A stretch of DNA of 64,000 nucleotides from contig NZ_LN909064.1 of assembly GCF_001486505.1 (NCBI RefSeq), positions 124,001 through 188,000 on the forward strand. The letters are read 5' to 3'. The stretch is from Paenibacillus rubinfantis. Lineage in GTDB: Bacteria > Bacillota > Bacilli > Paenibacillales > Paenibacillaceae. The notes under the pieces are model-generated. The model was not told the origin of the DNA, made no database searches, and was given only the letters and a program-made list of their open reading frames with translations. Below, in pieces: positions 14,161-22,442 of the stretch. A program made the position numbers and the translations under genes. Each line of letters starts with the position of its first letter. Positions within the stretch are counted from its first letter, which is position 1.

Positions 14161-15027
14161 TCAATAGTCCAGCGGCACAAGGTCCAGCTTGCTGATATTT
14201 ACGGGATCGGAGATCAAATCGATTTCGGCGATCCTTCCCTGCCGAATGGTGTATTGGAGCACGTATTGCAAGTGACCTTGAGGGGCCACGATTACACCGA
14301 CGGAACCGTTTATCAGAGCGGTTTGTGAAGCCTGTATGCGCCCGGCAACCTGCTGGGCTAGATGGTGGGCTCCATGAGTGATCCGCAATCCTCTACGCTG
14401 ACGGTCGTCCCGAAGCACAACATTCGGATCAAGCAAAGCCAACAACCTGTCAAAGTCAGCATCCCGCGCCGCGGCGAGGAATGCTTCGATCAGCTCGCGT
14501 TGATCAGCCAGAGAAGTCTTGTCTTTTTCTGGGTTCCCCCCTTTCACACGGCGGCGTGCACGACTGGCAAGCTGTCTAGTCGCTGCCTCGGTTTTACCCA
14601 GGATTGAGGCAATTTCAGTAAAGGGAATAGCGAATATGTCGTGCAGGACAAAAGTGACGCGCTCGGATGGACTCAGACTGCCAAGCACTACCAGCATTGC
14701 GAGTCCGACCGAGTCTGCCAGCAGGGCCTCTTGTTCAGGATCGCTATCCGAATCATTCATGAATGCATGGGGCGAAGGGTCTTCCACCGACTCCTCTCGC
14801 CGCGATTTACGTGCCCGAAGCATGTCAAGGCAGATTCGGGAGACCACGGTAGTCAGCCAACCGCCTAGATTCTCAATATTTCTGGAATCGGACAGGCTTA
14901 GACGCAGCCAAGCTTCTTGAACCGCATCCTCTGCCTCGCTCCAAGATCCCAGCATTCGATAGGCTATCGCGAGAAGGTTCTTACGATTCTGTTCAAATTG
15001 TTCCGCTATCAATTCCTGTGCGTTCAT
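14161..15027 (-). CDS. ECF sigma factor with C-terminal SnoaL-like domain (SigJ/ECF41-related)
   Basis: Starting at ATG 15027 (AGGAAG seven bases upstream) the protein has 288 residues. Sigma region 2 (NLLAIAYRMLGSWSEAEDAV then QEAWLRL) and region 4 (FTEIASILGKTEAATRQLASR) are followed by a SnoaL-like domain of about 110 residues (LLALLDPNVVLRDD...). In this group the C-terminal domain replaces a separate anti-sigma factor. The hallmark WLPEP and NPDKL motifs of classic ECF41 are absent, so it belongs to a related SnoaL-bearing group. Its own upstream region has TGTCACA-N16-CGTC, suggesting autoregulation. An alternative ATG at 15063 would lie almost at the promoter and is unlikely. Confidence 0.85.
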   Translation of the reverse strand: MNAQELIAEQFEQNRKNLLAIAYRMLGSWSEAEDAVQEAWLRLSLSDSRNIENLGGWLTTVVSRICLDMLRARKSRREESVEDPSPHAFMNDSDSDPEQEALLADSVGLAMLVVLGSLSPSERVTFVLHDIFAIPFTEIASILGKTEAATRQLASRARRRVKGGNPEKDKTSLADQRELIEAFLAAARDADFDRLLALLDPNVVLRDDRQRRGLRITHGAHHLAQQVAGRIQASQTALINGSVGVIVAPQGHLQYVLQYTIRQGRIAEIDLISDPVNISKLDLVPLDY

Positions 15028-15069
15028 CACTCCGCTTCCTTTTCCCTTAAATTGTGTTCTCATTAGTCT

Positions 15070-15096
15070 GACGTATGGCTATTGGATTATGTGACA
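15070..15096 (-). promoter_or_regulatory. ECF41-type promoter (TGTCACA-N16-CGTC)
   Basis: On the minus strand TGTCACA (15096-15090) is followed after 16 bases by CGTC (15073-15070), then 42 bases to the sigma factor start. This equals the reported ECF41 target consensus. It implies autoregulation of the sigma factor at 14161-15027. Confidence 0.7.
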
Positions 15097-15243
15097 AGTA
15101 TCCCCGATTCGAGTGAAAAACAATTTGTCTCGGAGTGGGGGTAGGCGCTGGGAAGAAGTGCAGGAATGTCTTCCCGAAATCTGATAAAAAGATATTGGAT
15201 GTACCTTAATGGGGCTCGATGCCTTTCGCCTCCATATGTAAAT

Positions 15244-15277
15244 TAAAGGCCCTGACCTAACGGTCGGGGCCCTTCTT
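15244..15277 (-). terminator. Terminator of the GH120 gene
   Basis: On the minus strand AAGGGCCCCGACCG pairs with GGTCAGGGCCTTT (one mismatch and a TTAG loop), followed by AATTT, just after the stop at 15282. Confidence 0.75.
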
Positions 15278-15281
15278 CTAT

Positions 15282-17306
15282 CTAAAATTCAAAATCAAAG
15301 CCACCTTCTTCTGTCAATTCAAACGGACCGGGTGTGACATCTGCATCAGGTCTCTTGGTTCCGAAGAAGTCGGAGTCGAAACGATAAGGAGTGCCGTCCG
15401 GCTCCTCGTATTTCATCTCGGCGTGATAAGTCTTGCCCAGCAGATCGGTGGTCACCAATAGGGCAGAGGCTCCTCGAAGCCATTCGGGCGTATTGACCTG
15501 AATTTTCACTTTGCCTTGCGCAGGATGAACCTGAACGGTGATGCCTTTCTGCGTATCCATTTTCGCATAGGGCTCATGACTGCCTGGAACCGCATGGTTA
15601 AGATATACATTTCCGCCCATCGCCACTGGAAGAACGGCATTTCCGATAAAGAAATCCTTGGCGGCGTCGCCAAGCTCTGCAAGCTCCTCTTTGGTGTATT
15701 CCCACCATTTCTTATCTTTGGCATCCGGATGGTTGTCGTAGCCTCCCAGTCCCACAGGATGCAGATAGCAGATGGAATCGTCCGGAACCCCATCCATGAC
15801 CGTCTTCCCGTTCTCTCCCACTTCATCCCTTGGTTTAAGCGGAAGATGCTCGAAAAAGGTAATGGGAACCGGCTCCTGATTCGCACCCTCATCCCCCAAA
15901 AAGATATTGTTATAGTACCTGTCATCGCCTCCGGTGATATTGGAGTACCCTGCCATTGCGGTCTCGTGAGGGAAGTGATAAGGCGTCGTACGGGTAATCT
16001 CGGAACGAACGACAAATCGGCCTGCAAACAAATTATGGACAAATGCGCCGCCTTGCGCCATATTTCGGAAGTTCATAGGAGAGAGGAACAGATTATGATC
16101 CGCCATATACGGACCATGGCAGACCTCAACGAACAAGTCTTCAGATAGGTTGTCAAAAAATACATTGCGGCTGATGCGGGTGCCCTGTGCCTGCCAGTCA
16201 AGCCAAAGTGCCCGGTAACAGCTATAGATGATATTTTCACAAATTTGAGTATCCAGAGAAGCATGCAGTTTGATTCCGGCGACTTCGGCACCGTGTCTGA
16301 GCCGTTTGTGGTGAATATTGTAAATGCGGTTCTGATAAATGCGGCTGAAGGCGGCTCCCATATGGCCCACAATCCCTGCCTGTTCGCAATCATGAATCAC
16401 ATTACCTCGAACGATGTGACTGCCGACGCGATCTTTATGCCAACCGGAGTGTAATGCCCGTAAAATAACCTCCTGCTCGCGTTGCGTACCGCCTTTAATA
16501 TGCTTCCCGGAAGACTTAGCGTGACCTGTACCGATTGCGGTACCCAGGCTGATCCCCACGCATTTGGATTCACTGATGATATTGTTTTCAATAATCCAAC
16601 CCTTGCTCCAGTGAGGCCCGATCAAACCCTCTTGGTAGTCCGTAGGCGGCGCCCACCCCGGAGAGGCCTGGCGAAGCGTGAATCCGCTTACAGTTATGTA
16701 GTTAAGTCCGGGTTTCTCAGGCCAGAAGCAATAAGGACGGACATTGATTTCTACATTTTCCTTACGGGGATCTCTCCCGCCAAAATTGGCCCAGATCTTG
16801 GTTGTGGCAGACCCAACTTCGGCATACCACGTTAACAGGGAGTCTTTGGGATATTTGGCTTCGGGCCAAACCTCGGGCTGGTGAACCTTCTCGACACGAT
16901 CGCATTCATACAGAGATTTGCCATCCAAATAGACATCCCCGAGATGGACCGGGAAGGGCCCGTCAAACACCCAGTCTCCACGGAGCTCTTCTTCAAAGGG
17001 ATTACGAACGGAAAACAGGGAGTTAGGGACTTCGGTACTCCAAGCATGGCCCCCCTCCGACTTCCAGTCCGTAATCCGTTCAGCTCCTGTAATGACGACT
17101 TCCCCGTCGCCTGCGGATCGATAGAGGATTCGATGCTCCTCTGTCCCTCCATGAGCCGGGTTCACCCATTCCCTGTATACCCCGGCATGGACGATAACCG
17201 TATCCCCAGCCAGGGCAAGGGCCGCAGCGCGTGATATCGTACGAAAGGGTTGATCGATTGTTCCATTTGCCTGATCACTCCCATGTATGGATACATGGTA
17301 TTCCAT
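15282..17306 (-). CDS. GH120 family beta-xylosidase (intracellular)
   Basis: A 674-residue protein starting MEYHVSIHGSDQANGTID, with AAGGAG eight bases before the ATG. It is a right-handed parallel beta-helix protein that follows the GH120 xylosidase XylC of Thermoanaerobacterium along its length (AGDTVIVHAGVYREWV; LIGPHWSKGWIIENNII; GHMGAAFSRIYQN). The catalytic pair of the family is present: Asp in LWLDWQAQG near residue 368 and Glu in LFVEVCHGP near residue 392. There is no signal peptide, so it acts on imported xylo-oligosaccharides, releasing xylose from the non-reducing end. It lies 79 bases downstream of a short-chain dehydrogenase on the same strand; a functional link is not evident. 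A precise substrate (xylobiose or branched oligomers) cannot be told. Confidence 0.82.
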   Translation of the reverse strand: MEYHVSIHGSDQANGTIDQPFRTISRAAALALAGDTVIVHAGVYREWVNPAHGGTEEHRILYRSAGDGEVVITGAERITDWKSEGGHAWSTEVPNSLFSVRNPFEEELRGDWVFDGPFPVHLGDVYLDGKSLYECDRVEKVHQPEVWPEAKYPKDSLLTWYAEVGSATTKIWANFGGRDPRKENVEINVRPYCFWPEKPGLNYITVSGFTLRQASPGWAPPTDYQEGLIGPHWSKGWIIENNIISESKCVGISLGTAIGTGHAKSSGKHIKGGTQREQEVILRALHSGWHKDRVGSHIVRGNVIHDCEQAGIVGHMGAAFSRIYQNRIYNIHHKRLRHGAEVAGIKLHASLDTQICENIIYSCYRALWLDWQAQGTRISRNVFFDNLSEDLFVEVCHGPYMADHNLFLSPMNFRNMAQGGAFVHNLFAGRFVVRSEITRTTPYHFPHETAMAGYSNITGGDDRYYNNIFLGDEGANQEPVPITFFEHLPLKPRDEVGENGKTVMDGVPDDSICYLHPVGLGGYDNHPDAKDKKWWEYTKEELAELGDAAKDFFIGNAVLPVAMGGNVYLNHAVPGSHEPYAKMDTQKGITVQVHPAQGKVKIQVNTPEWLRGASALLVTTDLLGKTYHAEMKYEEPDGTPYRFDSDFFGTKRPDADVTPGPFELTEEGGFDFEF

Positions 17307-17385
17307 AAGAATCTCCTTCTTCCCGCCTATCGAATGTCGCCGGTTCAAACGGCTATAATTATTTTACAAATGATGGCCGGAATGG

Positions 17386-18294
17386 TCAAAAAGTGTCCCC
17401 AAACTCATACCTCACCTGCGTCAGCTCCTCCGAAACCGCCCACAACCGCCGCGCGGCGGCTTCGTCATGCGAGCGAGGACTCGATTCGACCTTCTTGGGG
17501 AAGCCGCGCAATTCGAGAAGGCTTGGCCCAAAGTAATCTCCGCCTTGGACGTCTGGCGCAGTGGCCGCATAAAGGGTCGGCAAGACGCCCATTTTCGGGG
17601 GCTGCGCGAACATCGGGTTCAGGCGTCGCATGAAATTGGAATGCCGCAGCGCATTGGTCGCGGACCAGCCCGGATGTGCAGCTACGGCCAGCGTGGATTG
17701 GCCTGCGGCCACAAGCCGACGCTGAAGCTCGTAGGTGAACAGGAGATTCGCCAGCTTGCTCTGAGCATAGCCGAGCGATGGCTTGTAATTCCGTTCCAGG
17801 TTCAGGTCATCAAAGTGAATGACTCCCGACCGATGTGAAATGCTGCTTACGGTCACAATGCGTGCGCCCGGTGTCGCGCCAAGTAGATCAAGCAGCAGAC
17901 CGGTCAGCGCAAAATGCCCCAGATGATTGGTCCCGAATTGCTGCTCGAAGCCCTGTGCGGTCTTCCCGTAAGGGGGATGCGCCACGCCGGCGTTGTTGAT
18001 CAGGAGATCGAGCCGCTGGTAGTTCTGGCGAAAGGCCGCCGCAAAAGTACGGACCGAAGCCAGATCGCCCAAATCGAGCGCCATGACTATGACTTGGCCC
18101 GATGGCTTAAGTGCTTGAATCCGGTCAGCGGCCAGGTTGGCATTGGCGATACTGCGGCAGGCCATAATGACCGTTGCCCCTTTGCTGGCTAGGGCCCGCG
18201 CCGCTTCCCAACCAATCCCGCTGTTGGCTCCGGTTACGATAGCCACTCGTCCGGTCTGATCCGGTATGTGTTCTTCTGTCCAGGGTATTGTCAT
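17386..18294 (-). CDS. Short-chain dehydrogenase/reductase
   Basis: A 302-residue oxidoreductase of the retinol-dehydrogenase-like (WWOX/DHRS) SDR type. It has the cofactor motif TGANSGIG near residue 20, NNAGVA near 95, the catalytic Ser in TVSSISH and YAQSK near 170. ATG at 18294 has GGAAGG ten bases upstream; the longer frame from 18390 has no site and would cover the promoter. It faces the TetR gene across a region with a perfect inverted repeat, so that regulator probably represses it. Its substrate is unknown. Confidence 0.85.
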   Translation of the reverse strand: MTIPWTEEHIPDQTGRVAIVTGANSGIGWEAARALASKGATVIMACRSIANANLAADRIQALKPSGQVIVMALDLGDLASVRTFAAAFRQNYQRLDLLINNAGVAHPPYGKTAQGFEQQFGTNHLGHFALTGLLLDLLGATPGARIVTVSSISHRSGVIHFDDLNLERNYKPSLGYAQSKLANLLFTYELQRRLVAAGQSTLAVAAHPGWSATNALRHSNFMRRLNPMFAQPPKMGVLPTLYAATAPDVQGGDYFGPSLLELRGFPKKVESSPRSHDEAAARRLWAVSEELTQVRYEFGDTF

Positions 18295-18338
18295 ATCGTT
18301 TCGTCCTTCCTTGTTCATCCTACCTACTTTATAGATTT

Positions 18339-18358
18339 CACAGATTACTTGGTCTGTG
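18339..18358. promoter_or_regulatory. Candidate TetR operator
   Basis: CACAGA-N8-TCTGTG is a perfect six-base inverted repeat in the 178-base space between the divergent dehydrogenase and TetR genes. It lies about 45 bases from the dehydrogenase start, next to a possible -10 (TATAAA on the minus strand). Confidence 0.5.
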
Positions 18359-18472
18359 CTAATCTTATCTAAGCGATTTGGCTTATACAACCAATAAACT
18401 AGCGAATTCGTGGGTTATCCAACACACGCTCTAATTTGTTGCTTTTTTATCCTGAGAGAGGAGAGGCCTAAC

Positions 18473-19054
18473 ATGCTCACGAACCCCAACGATCCCCGCG
18501 TGAAAAGAACCCGTCAGCTTTTGATGCAAGCTTTCATGGAATTGCTGGAGCAGAAGAACAACGTCTCTTCAATTACGATACAAGACATTACAACTTACGC
18601 GACGGTGAATCGCTCGACGTTCTATGCGCATTTTGAAGATAAATTCACGTTTCTGGAGAGCTGGATGAGGGAGAAATTCCTGGAGAAGCTGAAGGATGAG
18701 CTGCCGAATGCGGCGTTATCCGATATCGGGAGCCTGCGGACGCTGATTCTCATCGTGTTCGATTTCCTCTTCTGCACGCGTCCGTATATGTCATTGGCGG
18801 ATCGTCAGTATGAGACGCTGTTTGAACTCGTGATGCAAAAGGAACTCTATGACCTCTTATATGCCTGGTTAAGCGAACAAGCGGAGCCTTCCGTTTCAAC
18901 AAAAACGGTGGAGACGACCGCCCGGATCGCAAGCTGGGGCATTTTTGGGTCAGCCATGGAGTGGAGCAGGCAACCGGAGCGGAGTTCCGCAGAAGACACG
19001 GCGCGAGATGTCCTGGTGGTCATTGCTGCAGGTTTAGCCCCCGTCACGGGATAA
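18473..19054 (+). CDS. TetR family transcriptional regulator
   Basis: A 193-residue regulator. The N-terminal helix-turn-helix (SITIQDITTYATVNRSTFYA then HFEDK) is typical of TetR. The C-terminal part resembles the TetR_C_8-type ligand domain. ATG at 18473 is preceded by GAGAGGAG. It is divergent from the dehydrogenase at 17386-18294, its likely target, and lies 88 bases upstream of a broken dehydrogenase on the same strand. Part of this gene (18795-18946) is duplicated at 13086-13237. Confidence 0.88.
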   Translation: MLTNPNDPRVKRTRQLLMQAFMELLEQKNNVSSITIQDITTYATVNRSTFYAHFEDKFTFLESWMREKFLEKLKDELPNAALSDIGSLRTLILIVFDFLFCTRPYMSLADRQYETLFELVMQKELYDLLYAWLSEQAEPSVSTKTVETTARIASWGIFGSAMEWSRQPERSSAEDTARDVLVVIAAGLAPVTG

Positions 19055-19142
19055 TAGAAGAGCAGCATTTCGAAATCCCCCTCATGTTATAACTTGAGTG
19101 AAACCGAAGGGTTCGCTGAAACATATCGAGGGAGATGAGGAT

Positions 19143-19818
19143 ATGAGCAAGTTGAAGGGTAAAGCCGCATTGGTGACCGGCGCAAGCCGCGGGATTGGGC
19201 GTGCCATCGCATTGCGATTGGCTGCAGAGGGGGCAATGGTTGCGGTTCACTACGCCAGAAATCATGGCGCTGCGGAAGATACGGTGCGTGCAATCGAGCA
19301 GCAAGGGGGATCCGCGTTTTCAATCGGTTCCGAGCTGGGCTCTGAACAAGCCGTGCGCGATCTTTTTGAGAGATTGGATGATGCATTAATGGAACGTACA
19401 GGGGAGCCTCACTTTGATATTCTAGTAAACAATGCGGGGCTTCCCCTAACCACTTCGATTGAGGAGACCACCGAATCCAGCTTCGATGAAGTGATCGCTA
19501 TCAATATGAAGGCTCCCGGCAGTCACCGCCTATAACATGACCAAGGGAGCCGTGAACGCGCTAACGCTTTCCCTTTCAAATCAGCTCGGCCCCCGCGGGA
19601 TTACGGTCAATGCCATCTTGCCCGGGTTCGTGGCCACGGATATGAATGCGGCCATGCTGGAACATCCGGAGAGCCGGAAGTTTGGTGCCGAATTTTCGAT
19701 TTTTAGAAGATGGGGGGAGCCGGAGGATGTGGCCGATATCGCTGCTTTCCTCGCTTCTGCTGAAAGCCGGTGGGTCACGGGGCAATTGATCGATGCCAGC
19801 GGGGGATCCCATTTGTAA
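19143..19818 (+). pseudogene. Short-chain dehydrogenase with internal deletion and frameshift
   Basis: The first 390 bases encode a normal SDR start (ALVTGASRGIGRAIALRLAA, ILVNNAGLP) up to IAINMKAPG. The frame then ends at TAA 19533-19535. The remaining sequence reads, in another frame, VTAYNMTKGAVNALTLSLS onward to ASGGSHL at 19818, the normal SDR C-terminus. Compared with SDRs of this type about 30 residues between KAP and AYNMTKG are absent, including the strand with the catalytic Ser, so about 90 bases have been lost together with the frame. Ribosome binding site GGAGATGAGG is intact. It was probably co-transcribed with the TetR gene upstream. Confidence 0.8.
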
Positions 19819-19883
19819 TCAACGAAAAATCAGTCAAAGATTACTTACTTACAATAGCTTAATAGAATGGATGGTTCGTCCCC

Positions 19884-19918
19884 AAAAGCTCAGGCGTATT
19901 GAACGCCTGGGCTTTTGT
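19884..19918 (+). terminator. Rho-independent terminator
   Basis: AAAAGCTCAGGCGT pairs with ACGCCTGGGCTTTT around ATTGA, then GTTT. Confidence 0.8.
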
Positions 19919-19934
19919 TTCGGCAAAAAAGGTG

Positions 19935-19989
19935 TTGACATTCCAATGACTATAAAATAACATATGTAGTATAACAACAGTTATATAAC
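19935..19989 (+). promoter_or_regulatory. Promoter and possible operator of the second TetR gene
   Basis: TTGACA at 19935-19940 is followed after 17 bases by TAACAT (19958-19963, four of six to consensus). A perfect palindrome GTTATATAAC lies at 19980-19989, just downstream of the predicted start, where binding would block transcription. Confidence 0.45.
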
Positions 19990-20009
19990 GTAACAAAGGA
20001 GGAACGCTC

Positions 20010-20591
20010 ATGCCCCCAAAGCCGAAGGTGACGCGGGAGATCGTATTGGAGGCGGCGCTGGAGCTGTTGCGTGAAGAGGGGATGGATGCCATCAACGCGC
20101 GGAATGTCGCGAAGAAGCTGGGTACCTCTACGCAGCCGATCTTTAGCCATTTTGCCTCGATGGAGGAATTGCGGGAAGCGCTCTATGCTGATGCCGAACA
20201 TCTATATAACTCGGGGATGCTGGAGGCGATGCAAGGCGGCGGGAACGGCTTCCTGGAGATGGGGCTCGCTTATATCCGATTCGCACGAACGGAGAAGAGG
20301 CTATTCCAGCTTCTCTTTATGTCCAACCGGCTTCAGCAGGAGAAGGTGAACGAGATTGCCGGCTCCACGGAAGGCGACGATCAGGTGATTGCGATGATCG
20401 GCAGCCTAACCGGACTTTCGCCCGATCACTCGCGCAAATTATACGCCGGGATCTGGTATACGACCCACGGGATTGCTTCATTACTCGCCACGAACAGCAG
20501 CACGATGGACGACGCGGAGGCGCGGGATGTCTTAGGTCACGTATTTAAAGGCTTACTGGCTGTACTCCGAAAAGAAAGTGAGGAACTTTAA
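20010..20591 (+). CDS. TetR/AcrR family transcriptional regulator
   Basis: A 193-residue protein. Residues 8-55 form the TetR helix-turn-helix (NARNVAKKLGTSTQPIFSHF). The C-terminal ligand domain has FLEMGLAYIRFARTEKRLF, similar to WHG-type domains. AAAGGAGG lies before the ATG. The following membrane protease gene starts two bases after its stop, so the two form an operon. It probably represses that operon through the palindrome in its promoter region. Confidence 0.87.
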   Translation: MPPKPKVTREIVLEAALELLREEGMDAINARNVAKKLGTSTQPIFSHFASMEELREALYADAEHLYNSGMLEAMQGGGNGFLEMGLAYIRFARTEKRLFQLLFMSNRLQQEKVNEIAGSTEGDDQVIAMIGSLTGLSPDHSRKLYAGIWYTTHGIASLLATNSSTMDDAEARDVLGHVFKGLLAVLRKESEEL

Positions 20592-20593
20592 CC

Positions 20594-21337
20594 ATGTCCG
20601 AAAAATATATCACTAAACATCCTTATCTCGCGGCGGTCATCGCCGCCTTGATCTGCACCTTTCTGACCGCTGTGGGTTCCGCGGCGGCCCAAGTTGCCGA
20701 ATTGGCGGAAGTCCCGGCTTACCTCGTGATGACAGCTTCCGTGGTTTTATCCATCTTGGTGGGCCTGTGGTTGCTGCGACGTTCCCGGATTTCGAGTGAA
20801 GAAGCGGGTTTTCGCCGTCCTGCCTCCGGCAGCTTGCGCTCCGTTTGGTTCTGCGTGCCGCTGCTGTTGCTGGAGATCATTCCGCTGGTCGCCTATGGTC
20901 CCGATGCGTTTACCCGCCCGGGCACCGAATATGCCGTGCTTGCCTTGTTCACCGTGGTGGTTGGTTTGAATGAAGAGCTTTATTTTCGGGGATTGGCCTT
21001 CTCCTTCCTCGCGCGAAGAAGCCGCAAACAGGCCGTGATCGGCTCATCCATCGTCTTCGGCGTGCTGCATGCCGCTAACGCCCTGAGTGGAACGAATCCG
21101 CTCGAAGTACTGCTGCAAATCGCCTTTGCTATTCTTGCCGGACTTATGCTGGCACTCCTCGTCAGTATCACTCGCAGCCTTTGGATTGGCATCGTCTGGC
21201 ATGCGGTACATAATTTCCTCTCCTTCAGCACAGAAATCGTCTTTGACCAAACGGCGTTGGTGGTGGTTTCGGCCCAGGTAGTGATTCTGTTAATCTTCGC
21301 GGTTGGTTTATGGAAACGCGGTACAACCGCTGCCTAA
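20594..21337 (+). CDS. CPBP family intramembrane metalloprotease
   Basis: A 247-residue membrane protein with about seven or eight hydrophobic segments. It carries the CPBP/Abi (CAAX protease and bacteriocin-processing) motifs: EELYFRG near residue 126, a His in VLHAAN near 158, and HAVHNF near 203, the residues expected at the active site. Such proteins process or degrade membrane peptides and in some cases give bacteriocin immunity. It is co-transcribed with the upstream TetR gene. The natural substrate is unknown. Confidence 0.85.
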   Translation: MSEKYITKHPYLAAVIAALICTFLTAVGSAAAQVAELAEVPAYLVMTASVVLSILVGLWLLRRSRISSEEAGFRRPASGSLRSVWFCVPLLLLEIIPLVAYGPDAFTRPGTEYAVLALFTVVVGLNEELYFRGLAFSFLARRSRKQAVIGSSIVFGVLHAANALSGTNPLEVLLQIAFAILAGLMLALLVSITRSLWIGIVWHAVHNFLSFSTEIVFDQTALVVVSAQVVILLIFAVGLWKRGTTAA

Positions 21338-21479
21338 ACCGAACCCAAGTTGGCCCCCGCCCTAGCCTAAAGTCTAGTTTTCAAACACCACCTAAGACGG
21401 TTATATCGCGCCAACACGCTAGTTATAATGGGTTTATAAACTTAGCGCGTGACTGATGAAGGTAAAGGAGTGTTTGAAA

Positions 21480-22268
21480 GTGAAGGCAGTTGAAGCAACA
21501 AATGTGGCGAAAGTGGGGAAGGTCCATTGGGTGCTGTTTAATCCCAAAACCTATGCAACGATTCTCTATCTATTGCTCTCTCTCCCATTGGGGATTATCT
21601 ATTTGACGTTAGCGATCACGGGGCTGGCCCTTTCCATTGCCTTAACTCCGGTATTTATCGGGATACCGATGTTTTTTGGAATGGCCAAGCTGTTGAATGG
21701 GATCGTAAGCTTTGAGCAAAGTCTGATTCGGCATATTCTGGGGTTGCCGGTTCCGCCTTCGGCGGTTCCCAACCCTGCCCAGGCGGAAGCGGGACAGAAC
21801 TGGTTCCAACGGATGGTGAAGGGGTTTGACGGCACATTGTTCATCCGGAACCTGATGCTCGTTCTCCTGCGGTTTATCACCGGTGTTGTCTTTTTTGCCG
21901 TGATGGTTACGGCCCTGGCCCTGGGAATCGGATTTATCGCCCTTCCTGTGGTGCACATCATTCTGATGAATGAAATGAAGCTGGATATTTTGGAAAATAA
22001 CCTGTTCACCTACTTCCATATCAACTGGACCTATAATCAGCAGTACCTGTTATACGTAGGCGTGGGGCTCTTCCTGTTCTGGGTCGCGCTTCGCGTGGTG
22101 AACGGACTTATGCAGGTCCAACGGAGAATCATGTATGTGGACGAGGCTTATCTGCAGCCAACACCAGTGCCAGCCCCCGCTCCCGTTCAATTCCAAGCCC
22201 CTGTACAACCGCAATATGAGGAGTATCTCGACGAGCAGCCGGGGCAAGAGAAGTTGTGGCTCGCTTAA
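21480..22268 (+). CDS. Stand-alone sensor-domain membrane protein (PF13796-like)
   Basis: GTG at 21480 is chosen because AAAGGAG lies ten bases upstream; the ATG at 21456 has no site and would contain that sequence. The protein (262 residues) has two paired membrane hairpins (YATILYLLLSLPLGIIYLTL near residue 25, and another near 130-165) that fit the sensor domain usually fused to the N-terminus of actinobacterial and Bacillota histidine kinases. Here no kinase is fused; instead the tail is rich in proline, glutamine and valine (PTPVPAPAPVQFQAPVQPQ). A TATAAT at 21424-21429 may be its -10 box. Function unknown. Confidence 0.65.
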   Translation: MKAVEATNVAKVGKVHWVLFNPKTYATILYLLLSLPLGIIYLTLAITGLALSIALTPVFIGIPMFFGMAKLLNGIVSFEQSLIRHILGLPVPPSAVPNPAQAEAGQNWFQRMVKGFDGTLFIRNLMLVLLRFITGVVFFAVMVTALALGIGFIALPVVHIILMNEMKLDILENNLFTYFHINWTYNQQYLLYVGVGLFLFWVALRVVNGLMQVQRRIMYVDEAYLQPTPVPAPAPVQFQAPVQPQYEEYLDEQPGQEKLWLA

Positions 22269-22298
22269 AAGAGAAAAGCGCTATAGAAATAGTAATCC

Positions 22299-22336
22299 AA
22301 AACAAGTTCTAGCTTAGGCTAGGGCTTGTTTTCTTT
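22299..22336 (+). terminator. Rho-independent terminator
   Basis: AAAACAAG and CTTGTTTT, with an inner CTAGC/GGCTAG helix, form a hairpin ending in TTTTCTTT. Confidence 0.75.
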
Positions 22337-22442
22337 ATGACACTGTCATATCAACCTCCTGACAGCTGTGAATTCCGCCATCCCGGCGTTCGAAGGTAAA
22401 ATGAAGCTACCAAGAGAACGAAGACGAAGGGACGGGAAGAGG

